Part shown: positions 7,860 to 18,643 of the stretch, piece after piece
Layout: every line of letters begins with the position of its first letter
Position numbering within the stretch: the first letter of the stretch is position 1
Source: PALSA-894 sp963757565
GTDB taxonomy: Bacteria; Pseudomonadota; Alphaproteobacteria; Rhizobiales; Xanthobacteraceae
DNA length: 64,000 nt
Assembly: GCA_963757565.1 (NCBI GenBank)
Contig: CAVWSB010000011.1
Span: 1,674,001 to 1,738,000 of the forward strand
Reading direction: 5' to 3'
Program-made: the position numbers and the translations under genes
Notes under the pieces: model-generated
What the model saw: the letters and a program-made list of their open reading frames with translations, nothing else
Databases searched by the model: none
Told to the model about the DNA's origin: nothing

Positions 7860-8816
7860 ATGGGACGCTATCTGCTCAAGCGCCTCTTGATCGCCATCCC
7901 GAGCCTGCTCGGCATCAGCGTCATTATCTTCACCGTCCTCGCGCTCGCGCCAGGCGACCCCTTCGGCGAACTGGCAACCAATCCGGCCGTGCCGCCCGAG
8001 GTGCGCGAAGCGTTGCGAATCAAGTTCGGCCTCGATGACCCGGTCGCAATCCGCTACTTCCGCTGGATCGCCGCCATGGTGCACGGCGACTGGGGCTTCT
8101 CGTTCGCGAGCCGGATCGATGTCGACAAGCTGATCCTGCAACGCCTGCCGGCGACGCTGTTCGTGATCGGTTCGGCGCAGATCCTCGCCCTGCTCATCGC
8201 GCTCCCGGTCGGCATCTTCGCGGCGACCCGGCCCTATTCGATTTTCGACCAGGTTTCGAGCACGCTCGCGTTCGTCGGCTTCTCGCTGCCGACCTTCTTC
8301 ACGGGCTTGCTCTTCATTCTGATATTCAGCGTGCAGCTCGACTGGCTTCCCTTCGTGTTCACCGAGATCGATGCGACGGGCTGGCGCTGGTACTGGGAGG
8401 AGCTGCGCCAGTCGATCATGCCGATCTGCGTGCTCGGCCTGTTTCAGGCCGCCTCGACCACGCGCTACGTGCGCTCTGCCATGCTCGACGTCATCCGCCT
8501 CGACTATGTGAACACGGCGCGCGCCAAAGGCCTCGGCGAGCGAACCGTCATCCTCAAGCATGTGGTGCGCAATGCACTGATTCCCGTGGTCACGCTCGTT
8601 GCGTTGCAGATGCCGGCGATCTTCGGCGGCGCGATCATCACCGAGCAGATTTTCCGCATTCCGGGGATCGGATCGCTGCTCATCAGCGCGATCCTCTCCA
8701 ACGACACGCCGGTCATTATGGCGGTCACCTTCGTGTTCGCTTGTCTCGTCGTCCTGTTCAACCTCATCGCGGACGTCCTTTATGGCTGGCTCGATCCTCG
8801 CATCACCCTCGGCTGA
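7860..8816 (+). CDS. ABC transporter permease, DppB/OppB type
   Basis: A 318-residue inner-membrane permease with the standard N-terminus MGRYLLKRLLIAIPSLLGIS and a family TM1 motif. The EAA loop is seen as YVNTARAKGLGERTVILKHV, the contact site for the ATPase. Six transmembrane segments are expected. The start at 7860 overlaps no neighbour; the downstream permease begins five bases after its stop. It pairs with the DppC-type permease to form the channel of the importer. Confidence 0.9.
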   Translation: MGRYLLKRLLIAIPSLLGISVIIFTVLALAPGDPFGELATNPAVPPEVREALRIKFGLDDPVAIRYFRWIAAMVHGDWGFSFASRIDVDKLILQRLPATLFVIGSAQILALLIALPVGIFAATRPYSIFDQVSSTLAFVGFSLPTFFTGLLFILIFSVQLDWLPFVFTEIDATGWRWYWEELRQSIMPICVLGLFQAASTTRYVRSAMLDVIRLDYVNTARAKGLGERTVILKHVVRNALIPVVTLVALQMPAIFGGAIITEQIFRIPGIGSLLISAILSNDTPVIMAVTFVFACLVVLFNLIADVLYGWLDPRITLG

Positions 8817-8820
8817 GGTG

Positions 8821-9716
8821 ATGACGGCGCGCCCTGCCCGGCCGTTCTCGCCGTGGCACGATGCATGGCGGCGCTTCCGGCGGCACCGGATGGCGTTCGT
8901 GAGCACCTTCGTTTTGCTGGCGATGATCCTCGCGATCGCGTTTGCACCCTTCATCTGGCATGTCGCGATCAACGACATCGACTTCAATGCGCGCCTTCAG
9001 GGGTCGAGCTGGCAACATCCATTCGGCACCGACGATCTTGGGCAGGATCTGCTCGCGCGCATGCTTTATGGCGGACGTATCTCGCTCGCAGTCGGACTGT
9101 CGGCCATGTTCGTCGCCATGACGGTCGGCACCGTTATTGGTGCCATCGCCGGCATGTCGCGGCGCTGGGTCGGGCCGGCGCTGATGTGGCTGACTGACCT
9201 GTTCCTCTCGCTTCCCGCGCTGCCGCTCCTCCTTCTTCTCATCTACCTCTTCCGAGATGCCCTCAAGGCTGCATTCGGAACCGAGGGCGGCGTGTTCATC
9301 ATGATCGTTGTGGTCATCGGCGGCCTGCGTTGGATGCCGGTTGCCCGTCTCGTGCGTGCGCAATTCCTGTCGCTGCGCGAGAAGGAATTCGTCGAGGCCG
9401 CGCGCGCGCTCGGCGCCAGCAAGCTGCGTCAGGTTGTGCGCCACATCCTGCCGAACGCGCTCGGGCCGGTGATCGTCGCGGCCACGATCGACGTCGCGGC
9501 GGCCATCATCGCGGAGTCGACGCTATCATTTCTCGGGCTTGGCTTCCCGCCGGATATCCCGACATGGGGCCGCATCCTCTACGACGCGAAGGACTACCTC
9601 GATATCGCGCCGCATTGGGCGCTGTTCCCGGGCGCCGCGATCTTCCTCACCGTTCTGACCATCAACTTCATCGGCGACGGCCTGCGCGATGCGCTCGATC
9701 CGCGCAAGGTGATGTG

Positions 9717-9717
<1 letters not shown>
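8821..9717 (+). CDS. ABC transporter permease, DppC/OppC type
   Basis: A 298-residue permease. The N-terminal FRRHRMAFVSTFVLLAMILA and the segment HPFGTDDLGQDLLARMLYGG are diagnostic of the DppC family. The EAA loop appears as FVEAARALGASKLRQVVRH, followed by NALGPVIVAATIDVAAAII. The ATG at 8821 follows GAGG; an in-frame ATG at 8782 is possible but would overlap the upstream gene deeply. The stop overlaps the start of the next ATPase gene (TGATG), implying translational coupling. Confidence 0.9.
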
Positions 9718-10723
<1,006 letters not shown>

Positions 10724-10727
<4 letters not shown>

Positions 10728-11698
10728 CCGAGCCGCTCCTGCGCGTGAAAGAGCTGGTTAAAAATTTCGCGGTCGGCGGCGGCTTTCTCGGGCGCGGCAC
10801 CGAAACGGTGCATGCGGTCGATCGCGTGAGTTTCGACATCGCGCCGGGCGAAACGCTCGGGCTGGTCGGCGAATCCGGTTCGGGCAAATCGACCACCGGG
10901 CGCTGCATCCTGCGGCTGATCGAGCCGACCTCGGGCGAGGTTTGGTTCGAGGGCCGCAACGTCTCGGCGCTCGATGCCTCCGCCTTCCGTTCGCTCTGCC
11001 GCGACATGCAGATCATCTTCCAGGACCCGTTTGCGTCGCTGAACCCGCGCATGACCGTCGGCGCGATCATCGGCGAGGCGCTGACCATCCACAATCTTGC
11101 CAAGTCGCGCCGCGCGTTCACCGAGCGGGTGGTCGAGCTTCTGGAGACCGTGGGTCTTCAGGCCGACCATATGCGGCGTTACCCACACGAATTCTCCGGC
11201 GGGCAGCGCCAGCGCATCGGGATCGCACGCGCGCTCGCGGTCGAGCCGAAGCTGATCGTGTGCGACGAACCAGTTTCGGCACTCGATGTGTCGATCCAGG
11301 CGCAGGTCATCAACCTGCTGGAAGACCTGCAGCAGAAGTTCGGCCTGACCTATTTGTTCATCGCGCACGACCTCTCGGTGGTCGAGCACATCAGCATGCG
11401 CGTCGCCGTGATGTATCTCGGGCGCATTGTCGAGATCGCGTCAGCGCGCGAACTCTATGCGACCCCGCTGCACCCCTACACCGAGGCGCTCCTCTCGGCC
11501 GTGCCCGTCACCGACCCCAAGGCGCGTCGCAAACGCATCGTGCTTCAAGGCGAGGTGCCGAGCCCGATGCGTCCGCCCACCGGCTGCCACTTCCACACCC
11601 GCTGCCCGATCCGCAAATTGCCGCTGTGCTCAGCCGAAATTCCGGCTCTGGAGCAAAAGCGGGATGGCCATTGGGTCGCGTGCCATCTGCGCAGCTGA
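10724..11698 (+). CDS. ABC transporter ATP-binding protein, DppF/OppF type
   Basis: A 324-residue ATPase completing the importer. Walker A GESGSGKSTTGR, signature FSGGQRQR, Walker B LIVCDEPVSALD and H-loop IAHDLS are intact, followed by the C-terminal oligo_HPY domain with PTGCHFHTRCPIRKLPLC. It starts at 10724, overlapping the upstream stop by four bases. The downstream 210 bases to the next gene show no clear terminator. The operon order SBP-B-C-D-F is standard for peptide/nickel importers; no substrate can be inferred from context. Confidence 0.92.
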
Positions 11699-11910
11699 CC
11701 GGTCTCGCACCGCGGCCAGCAATCCTTGCCTCACCCGCGGTTGCGACGGATCGATCAGATTTTGAAAAATGGGAATGATCTTGACGGAAGGCTACTCCAA
11801 ATGACTGCCGGTCGAAACCTCGATGAACTGTTGCCGAGGTCGACCGGCAATCGTGTCAAAGCGGACGTCTCAAGATGCGGGCAATCAAGCTCTTCGCATC
11901 GAAACGTAAA

Positions 11911-12138
11911 TCAGCAGGGCGCGCACCAGCAACGTCCCATCGGCCCGCAAACCCTGTGATGGAACGGGCCGCACCAGCGCCCGCGATACGGGCCGCAAGC
12001 TGCTTTCTCGATCGGGGTGAAGTTCTGACTTGTGGTGGCGATGCCCTGTGCGCCGCGCCAGGTTTGCGCGTTCGCCGAAAGCGAGCCAGCCATCGATAGA
12101 GCGATTGTCGCGGTGAAGATGACTACGAGCTTGCGCAT
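11911..12138 (-). CDS. Small cysteine-rich secreted protein
   Basis: A 75-residue product with a strong GGAGG site six bases before the ATG at 12138. Signal peptide MRKLVVIFTATIALSMAGSL ends at SANAQ. The mature peptide of about 50 residues is rich in Gly, Pro, Arg and Cys: five cysteines lie in the last 28 residues, spaced as ACGPYRGRWCGPF, VCGPMG and RCWCAPC. This resembles the many short Gly/Cys exported proteins of Bradyrhizobium-like bacteria whose function is unknown. Disulfides or metal binding are plausible. Monocistronic. Confidence 0.65.
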   Translation of the reverse strand: MRKLVVIFTATIALSMAGSLSANAQTWRGAQGIATTSQNFTPIEKAACGPYRGRWCGPFHHRVCGPMGRCWCAPC

Positions 12139-12342
12139 GCTTTCCTCCGTGGGTTTCAGACCATGCGCTCCGATTCTAGGCGCGTTTGTCAAAAAGCGGA
12201 ACCGCAGAATCCACTCCCCAGGTTTGATCTATCGGCAATGCATGATGCGAGACTGCGGCGGTCCTCGCGACCCAAGCCGTCCGGTGCGCGGGTGCTTGTC
12301 GGCAAGCACGGTCATCCCGTCCAATGTCAGCCGACAAATGAA

Positions 12343-12369
12343 ATCGCGGCCGCCGATGGCAGCCGCGAT
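12343..12369 (-). terminator. Stem-loop downstream of the coiled-coil gene
   Basis: ATCGCGGC and GCCGCGAT form an 8-bp stem around an 11-nt loop; on the minus strand it is followed by TTCATTTG. It lies about 40 bases after the stop at 12408, so it may terminate that transcript. Confidence 0.4.
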
Positions 12370-12407
12370 ACCAAACTCTCAGGCGCCCAATAGAAGTCAG
12401 CCGCCGA

Positions 12408-13004
12408 TCACGCCGCTGCGGTGCTGCTCGGCGCACGAAGGCGCGCATTGCGCAACGTCGCGAGCTTCTCCTCGATCTCGACGTGAAGCCGCTGTACCCA
12501 CTTCTCGGCTTCGCGCGCACGTGCTTCAGACTGTGCCGCGCGCCGCTCGAGATTGCGGTTCAATTGCTCCAGCGTCGTGAGCCGCTCCTCAAGAGTGCGG
12601 AAGCGCTCGAGCGCCCGCGCCAACAACGATTCAATCCGCTTCTCGGTGTCCGTGATGGTGCCGGCAAACTGGTTCACCAGATCGATCGCAGCCTGCCCTG
12701 CGCGATTGACGTCGTCCTCCGCCGCAGGCGCCGGCGCATCGCCCGGCGTTGCTCCGCGTCCCAGACGCAGGATGTTTTCTGTGCCGCGCACGGCGTCGCG
12801 TTGCCTTGCCGAATCCGCCCGAAGGTCGCGCTGCTCGCCGGCAGCCAGTGCGTTCGCGAGCGCATCCGCCGAAGGGAGGGATGGCACGGGCCCCGGATCA
12901 CTGACCGGGGGCCGGGTTGCAACAGCCTCTCGCCAGCCCAGCGCGAAGCCAGCGCGCTGAATTTCTTCAACGAAGCGCTGCAGCTCCTCCTGCACGTTCG
13001 GCAT
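12408..13004 (-). CDS. Coiled-coil hypothetical protein
   Basis: A 198-residue soluble protein. The N-terminal part (MPNVQEELQRFVEEIQRAGF) is followed by a low-complexity Pro/Ala linker, then a long predicted coiled coil from roughly residue 115 to 190, with heptads such as RFRTLEERLTTLEQLNRNLE and EKWVQRLHVEIEEKLATL. No signal peptide or catalytic motif. The ATG at 13004 was preferred over an upstream TTG. Function unknown; the coiled coil suggests a structural or scaffold role. Confidence 0.65.
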   Translation of the reverse strand: MPNVQEELQRFVEEIQRAGFALGWREAVATRPPVSDPGPVPSLPSADALANALAAGEQRDLRADSARQRDAVRGTENILRLGRGATPGDAPAPAAEDDVNRAGQAAIDLVNQFAGTITDTEKRIESLLARALERFRTLEERLTTLEQLNRNLERRAAQSEARAREAEKWVQRLHVEIEEKLATLRNARLRAPSSTAAA

Positions 13005-13377
13005 GTCTGAGTGGCTCCCCTTCCGCGATTGAAAACTACTGTAATTGATGGACAAAGAAACTGGTATCTGGCGCTTTCAAATCTTCCACAGGAATGCGTG
13101 ACCAAAATGCAGCACCCGCCCGCAGTGGTTCCGGCATAACAGGGCGCGGAGCCGCCGCGAGTGCGTCGCGCGCACCGAAGCAAGCGTCTGGATCAACTCG
13201 GATTCTCTACTGGGACTCAACTGGGACAGTGCATAATAGCCCTAGGGTCGCCCACCGCGCTACCGCGATTTTGCGGTTGGCGCAGCGCGCTGATGGCACG
13301 GGCGGATGGCGCGACCAGCAAAGAAGTGCCCGGGAATACTGGGCTTTTCGGCGGATGGCGGCCCGGCGGTAACCCGC
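13005..13377. other. Intergenic region
   Basis: No supported gene. A short tandem of ACTGGGAC occurs at about 13209-13227; nothing else stands out. It separates the coiled-coil gene's promoter side from the 3' end of the M24 peptidase gene. Confidence 0.35.
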
Positions 13378-14557
13378 CTAGTGGCGCGGCGTGGTCCCGC
13401 CGCGATTCCAGCCCCGCCCGCCCTCCCCGAAAATCTCGAAGCCGGTTTCGGTGACCGCAACGGTATCCTCGAGCTTGATGAAGCCGCGGGTCGGGTGCTT
13501 CAGCGTGGTCTCCACCGAGATTACGGAGCCCGCCTCCAGGGGGCGGTGCGCGTCCTCGTCGGTGTAGGGCACGGGACCGGAGTTGGTCAGGTGCGGTGCC
13601 TCGTGGCTGACGAGGCCCATGCCGTGGGCGAGGAATTCCATGTTGTTGTGTTGCTTGCTCTTCGCGACCAATGCCTCGCCGGCAGCGTAAATCTCCCCGC
13701 CCATCACGCCGGCCCTGATCGGCTTGAACGCCGCCCGCTGGATCGTCTCGATTTCGCCGAGCAGATCTTCCAGTTCGGCGTCCGGCTCGCCGAGGATCGC
13801 CATGCGCGCGAGATCGCCGATGTAGCCGTGATAGTTCGCGCCCGAAGTCGACCGAGAGCACGTCACCCTTTTCCCAGCGCTGGGGCGACGGCGCCCGATT
13901 GTGGCTCGCACCGGCCGCGATCAGGCAGTACTCGAACGTCAGTCCCCGGTTGACCTCCTCGCGGCGCAGCGTCTCGGTGAACTCGGCCTTGGTGGTGCCC
14001 GGCCCGCTCTGCGCAATCGTCGCCAGCATTGCATCGATGACCTTCTCGGAGGAGGTGCGCAGCATCGCAAGCTCCTCGGGCGACTTGCGCAGCCGCAGGC
14101 GCTCCAGCATCGCCAGCGCATCCTTGATCTCGGCATCGCCCATCGCCGTGCGCAGCGCCCCGCCCGCGTCCATCGGCATGAACGTCGTCTCGATCCCGAT
14201 GTGTCTGGCAGGGAAGCCGGCGCTTTTGAGGTAGTCGGTCGCGCGTTTCATCGTGTCGAGAGCGCCCGACGAGTTCGTCTGCGATTCCGGCGTCCAGAAT
14301 GGCTTTACTTCCTTCTGGAAGCCTTCGAGCCGGTGCCCGAAATAAGCGGCCTTCTCAGGTCTGCCCTTCGGGTAGACGACGATCGGCAGATAGCGCGAGA
14401 TTCCAATCGCATCCATGTAATCGAAAAAGATCGAGCGATGGCCGCCAAGCAGGTACTGCACATTGTGCTTCGAGGTCGCGAGCAACACGTCGATCCCGGC
14501 CTCATCCATGAGGCGGTCAAGTCGTTTGGCATCGAACGGGATGGCTTGGGCGCTCAT
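13378..14557 (-). pseudogene. Frameshifted M24-family metallopeptidase (Xaa-Pro dipeptidase-like)
   Basis: The N-terminal creatinase-like domain is read from ATG 14557 (MSAQAIPFDAKRLDRLMDEA, AGGGA site upstream) and runs through GASHNRAPSP and KGDVLSVDFG. The catalytic half continues in another frame: ANYHGYIGDLARM, HGMGLVSHEAPHL, SVETTLKHP and IKLEDTVAVTETG, which carry the Asp, His and Glu metal ligands. Deleting one T of the TT at 13845-13846 joins them as VDSGANYHGYIGD, the normal family sequence. All ligands are intact on both sides, so a sequencing indel is more likely than decay. The family cleaves X-Pro bonds or related amides. Confidence 0.75.
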
Positions 14558-14642
14558 GATCGTTCCCTGTCTGGCTGCTTGTACGCACGTCGATTATAGC
14601 CGGTAATGCGCATCGGAAAACCCGCAACGCGGCCGGCCACGC

Positions 14643-16045
14643 ATGCACGAAGTGACCAACGCACGCGTCCCGGCCCACCGGCACACGCATCTGTTCGGCC
14701 ATCCCAAGGGCCTTGCGGTGCTGTTCGCGACCGAAATGTGGGAGCGCTTCTCCTATTTCGGCATGGCGTCGCTGCTCGTTCTCTACATGGTGAAATACCT
14801 GCTGCTGCCCGGGCATGTCGAAGCCGTGATCGGCTATCACGCCGTGAAGGTGGCCCTGGAAAGCCTGTTCGGCCCGCTCGACGTACAGCCGCTCGCCTCG
14901 CAGATTTTCGGCTTTTATACCGGGCTGGCTTACCTCACGCCGATCCTCGGCGGCATGATCGCCGACCGCCTGCTCGGCCAGCGCAACACTGCGATCATGG
15001 GCGCGCTGTTGATGGCAGTCGGACATTTCCTGATGGCGTTCGAGGCGCTGCTGTTCATCGCACTTGGTTTCCTCATTCTCGGCATCGGTGCGTTCAAGCC
15101 CAACGTCTCGACGCAGGTCGGTTCACTCTATGGTCCGGACGATCCGCGGCGCTTGCGCGCCTATTCGATCTATTACGTCGGCATCAATATCGGAGCATTC
15201 CTCGCGCCGCTGATTGCCGGCACACTCGGCGACGCGGCCGGCTGGCATTACGGCTTTGCGGCCGCTGGCGTCGGCATGCTGATCGCGACCGCAATCTATG
15301 TGGGCGGCCTGCGCTATTTGCCGGAGGACGAACTGCACCGGAGGCAAGTCGCGCACATCGAAAAGAAGCCGTTCACCGTCGATGAGCGGCGCGCGATCGT
15401 GGGGTTGCTCTGCGTCTTCGCGCTGGTGGCATTTTTCTGGGCGACCTACGACCAGCAGGGCAACACCCTGCTTCTCTGGGCCGAAGACTTCACCGAGCGC
15501 AATGTCGATCTCGGCTTCTGGCGGGGCGAAATCCCGACGACCTGGTTTCTCGCGCTCAATCCGTTGATGATCTTCGTGTTCACGCCGATCCTTGTGAAGC
15601 TCTGGTCGGTCGAGCGGCAAATCGGCGCGGAACTCTCGACCGTTTCGAAGCTCGCGCTCGGATTTTTTTGTGTCGCACTCGGTAACGCCGTGATGGCGGC
15701 GGCGGCGTGGACTTCGGGCCCTCTGCCAAGGCGAGCCCGTGGTGGCTGGTCGGCTATTTCACCGTCGTGACCATTGGGGAGTTGCACCTCGCGCCGGTCG
15801 GGCTGGCGCTCATCTCGCGGCTTGCGCCGGCGCGGGTGCTTTCGCTGATGATGGGCTTGTGGTTCGCGGCGACCTTCCCAGGCGATGTGTTCGGCGGTTG
15901 GCTCGGCGGTTTCTGGAGCACGATGGAGAAGGCGAACTTCTTCCTGATGATCGGCGCCATCGCGGCTGCGGGGGGCGCGGCGGTGTTCGCCCTCAATCCG
16001 GCGCTGCGCTCGGTGTTTGACGACGCGCCTGCCGGTCAGCCTTAG
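14643..16045 (+). pseudogene. Frameshifted POT-family peptide MFS transporter
   Basis: The first 350 or so codons encode a proton-coupled oligopeptide transporter: TEMWERFSYFGMASLLVLYM (the ERF substrate/proton motif), LTPILGGMIADRLLGQ, GAFKPNVSTQVG and later FFWATYDQQGN. The frame breaks near 15719-15721, where a C seems missing from a C run; the last helices then appear in the next frame as SPWWLVGYFTVVTIGELHLA, PVGLALISRLAP and FPGDVFGGWLGGFW, ending at 16045. Reading through gives a normal-length POT carrier for di/tripeptides. Conservation on both sides argues for a sequence error. Confidence 0.75.
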
Positions 16046-16056
16046 TGGCTGCCGCG

Positions 16057-17019
16057 CTATCCGGCGCGCCGTGGTTTTGCCGCAACCGGCTTGGCGCGGT
16101 CTTTCACGACGGCGCGTGCCCGCGCGATCACGTCGGGGATCGCCGCCTCGTTGTTCGGCGCCATGACATGCGCGCCGGCAACACCCGGCACGGTTGCGAG
16201 CTGCTCGATGAAATCGACGCAGATCTGCCGGCCCTCGGCGGCGGCGTCGCCGGAATATTCCAGCCGCTCGACGATGTCGTCGGGAATGATCGCGCCGTAG
16301 AGTTGCTCCTTGATCCAGCGTGCCGAGCGCCCGGATTTGAGTGGCACGACACCGATCAACAACGCGATGCGGTCGGTCAGTCCGTGTTCGGCAAGCCGTG
16401 CCATGTAGCGGCGTACCACCGCGATATCCATGCAGAACTGTGTTTGCGCGAACTGCGCGCCGGCCGCGACCTTGGCCTTGAGGCTTTTTGGAACCCAGCC
16501 GGCGGGCGGATCGATCGGCATGTCGGCCGCGCCGATGAAGAACGGCGCCTTGCCGATAACCTTGCGGCCGGACGGCAACTCACCGCGATCGCGGATGCCA
16601 ACCGCTGTCTCGATCAGCGCCCCGGAATCGAGGTCGAATACGGGCTTGGCGTCCGGCTGATCGCCTGCGGTCGGATCGTCGCCGCGCAATACGAGCAGAT
16701 TGCGCAGGCCGAGCGCCGCCGCGCCAAGCAGGTCGCTCTGCAGCGCGAGCCGGTTGCGGTCGCGGCAGGTCAGTTGCAGCACCGGCTCGACGCCGTTCTC
16801 AAGCAGAATCGTTGCCGCCGCCTGCGCCCCAAGATGCGCGCGCGCCCCTGCCCCATCGGTGACGTTGACGGCATCCGCGAGCCCTTTGAGCGGCAACGCC
16901 TTGGCGAGCAGGTCGTCCCGCGTGCACGCGACCGGTGGCGTGACTTCGGCGGTGATTGCGAAGCGGCGCGAGGCCAGCGCCTGCTGCAACTGGCTGCCTT
17001 CGGACGGTGCGGGGCTCAT
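16057..17019 (-). CDS. Methylenetetrahydrofolate reductase-like protein
   Basis: A 320-residue TIM-barrel flavoprotein of the MetF family. Visible features are the catalytic-Glu region ITAEVTPPV near residue 24, the loop DAVNVTDGAGARAHLG, the folate/FAD segments PVLQLTCRDRNRLALQSDLL and NLLVLRGDDP, and FAQTQFCMDIAVVRRYM. MetF reduces 5,10-methylene-THF to 5-methyl-THF for methionine synthesis; paralogs of this size also serve C1 metabolism or demethylation, so the exact role is open. The ATG at 17019 begins the family similarity. It is convergent with the POT gene (11 bases apart) and lies 120 bases downstream of the ARPP-1 gene. Confidence 0.8.
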   Translation of the reverse strand: MSPAPSEGSQLQQALASRRFAITAEVTPPVACTRDDLLAKALPLKGLADAVNVTDGAGARAHLGAQAAATILLENGVEPVLQLTCRDRNRLALQSDLLGAAALGLRNLLVLRGDDPTAGDQPDAKPVFDLDSGALIETAVGIRDRGELPSGRKVIGKAPFFIGAADMPIDPPAGWVPKSLKAKVAAGAQFAQTQFCMDIAVVRRYMARLAEHGLTDRIALLIGVVPLKSGRSARWIKEQLYGAIIPDDIVERLEYSGDAAAEGRQICVDFIEQLATVPGVAGAHVMAPNNEAAIPDVIARARAVVKDRAKPVAAKPRRAG

Positions 17020-17138
17020 CGGCCTTCTTTCGCTCAGGGTACAGTGGCGTCCCTTAGCAGAAGGCATCGGCGGCGATAAGCGCCGCCGGGAGGCGAGTTT
17101 GGATGCCCACCGCGGGCGTTCCGCGGCGGGCGACTGCG

Positions 17139-18296
17139 CTATTTCGCCAGATAGCTGCGATGCAGCCAGCGGCCGTCGGCGCGCAGGGTCTGGAAGTAGA
17201 AAGCCTTGTCTGCCTCGCGCGCATCGAGCTTGAGACTGACCGGCAGTGCCGTTGCGTTCGCCTTGCCCTGCTCGGCCTCCGTCATGAACGCGAGCGCGAG
17301 ATCGCTCGCCGGCGCGGGCACGCTGTCGTCGTTTTTGTGTCCGATCGCCTCTGTAACGCTCGCCTTCAACAGCTTCGGCCACATTTTGCGGAATAGCGCG
17401 TTGGAGGGATAGATCTCCGCGCTGTTGAGCTTGCCATTGATGGCGAACACAAAGCCGACGACATCGCTCATCTTCTCGCCCTCGCCTTGCAGCACCTTCA
17501 GATAAGCGTCCTGCGCGTCCTTCAGCTTCTCGTTCTCAAGCGCAAGCTGGAGGCTGCTCTGTGAAGCCGGCGCTCTGACCGACGCGCCGAGATTGGAGGA
17601 AAGCCGGTCCTGAATGCTGCGAACCTTGTCCCACACCTCGCCTTGAGGATTGCGGCTCGCGCCCTGGAACGCCGCCACACCCGCGTTGGACGATCCCCGG
17701 CCCGCCTCTCGAAGCACCCCGAGGGCCTGCGGCGAAATACTCGACAGCGGATTGATCTGAGCAACGGCGGGCTCCGCGAATGATGTCGGCGGCGCCCCTG
17801 CCGCCGCACTGGCGATCGTCGAGGAGCGGATCGCGATCTTCGCTTCACGCGAGGGTACGACCGCGGCTGCCGTCGCGAAGGTCTTCATGTCTTCCTTGCC
17901 ACGCGCGGACCAGCGACTCTGCTCGACGCAGAAGGCTGCAATCGACAGCCGGCCGGACTTCGGCGGAAGCATGAGGCTCACGCTCAGCACGCGATCCTGC
18001 TGGCCGCCTTTGACGATGTCGCCAGCCTGCACGAACACCTCGTCCTTGCCGAGGTTTTCGATCTGCAATGCGTTGACGGTGCCGGTTTCGTGCACTTTCA
18101 CCGCGCCCTTGGCGAGTGCCTCGTCGAGCGTGAGCGGCACTGGCCCGGCGGCGGACTGGCCGTGGATCAGATAGATCGCGAGGTTCTCATGGGTGACCGG
18201 CCCGGAGACGCGATACGCGTCCGCGCGGGCCGGATGGCCGACGATCAGGAATGCCAGCGACGAAGCCGCCAGCGTGGTGAAGGCACTGCGATGCAT
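17139..18296 (-). CDS. ARPP-1 domain (DUF6569-like) secreted protein
   Basis: A 385-residue exported protein with signal peptide MHRSAFTTLAASSLAFLIVG. The mature N-terminal half matches the ARPP-1 pattern: GPVTHENLAIYLIHG, LTLDEALAKGAVKVHETG, LQIENLGKDEVFVQAGDIVK, GGQQDRVLSVSLMLPPKSG and the CVEQSRW box. ARPP-1 domains were named for association with ADP-ribosyl-glycohydrolase and rhodanese/phosphatase proteins, but their activity is unknown. No such partner is adjacent, though an SseA rhodanese lies 2 kb away. The C-terminal half has a helical region (SLQLALENEKLKDAQDAYLK). Function undetermined. Confidence 0.72.
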   Translation of the reverse strand: MHRSAFTTLAASSLAFLIVGHPARADAYRVSGPVTHENLAIYLIHGQSAAGPVPLTLDEALAKGAVKVHETGTVNALQIENLGKDEVFVQAGDIVKGGQQDRVLSVSLMLPPKSGRLSIAAFCVEQSRWSARGKEDMKTFATAAAVVPSREAKIAIRSSTIASAAAGAPPTSFAEPAVAQINPLSSISPQALGVLREAGRGSSNAGVAAFQGASRNPQGEVWDKVRSIQDRLSSNLGASVRAPASQSSLQLALENEKLKDAQDAYLKVLQGEGEKMSDVVGFVFAINGKLNSAEIYPSNALFRKMWPKLLKASVTEAIGHKNDDSVPAPASDLALAFMTEAEQGKANATALPVSLKLDAREADKAFYFQTLRADGRWLHRSYLAK

Positions 18297-18643
18297 GAAG
18301 GTCTCCTCCCGAAGCGCCCTTGGGCGGAGAACCTGTTCTTCCTCTGCGGCACCTGTGGGGAGTGGAACCGGCGGAGTTCCGGCGCAATCAAGGCTTCATT
18401 CGGCTGCAAGTCGCGCCAATTCGGGCAGCGCGCCAAAATTGTAAAATTGCAAGAGGCAGGTACGGGATGGCGTCACCTTGAGGACTGCGAACAACATTCG
18501 TGTCGCGCTTCTCCATTTCGGGGAAAATCATTCTTTCCTTACGGCCTTTCCACCGTTCGCGCGATGCCTACATGCCAAAGCGCGCCTTGTTCGGCCAAAG
18601 CCCCTCCTCTAGGGTCCGCTCGTCTCCACTTCCGGATTGTCTC
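18297..18643. other. Divergent intergenic region between ARPP-1 gene and cysK
   Basis: No supported gene in these 347 bases. It should carry the promoters of the two divergent units. An in-frame ATG at 18572 could extend cysK by 24 residues but lacks family similarity. No riboswitch was recognised. Confidence 0.4.

Noticed and set aside
7419..8987. A 522-codon minus-strand frame across two transporter genes
   Set aside because: Charged, low-complexity translation antisense to SBP and permease genes with intact family motifs.
13209..13227. Tandem ACTGGGAC as a CRISPR or iteron-like repeat
   Set aside because: Only two copies with a 3-base spacer; no array, cas genes or replication genes nearby.
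18297..18643. Possible SAM or cobalamin riboswitch before cysK or near metC
   Set aside because: No conserved riboswitch core or matching helices could be identified upstream of cysK, metC or the MetF-like gene.
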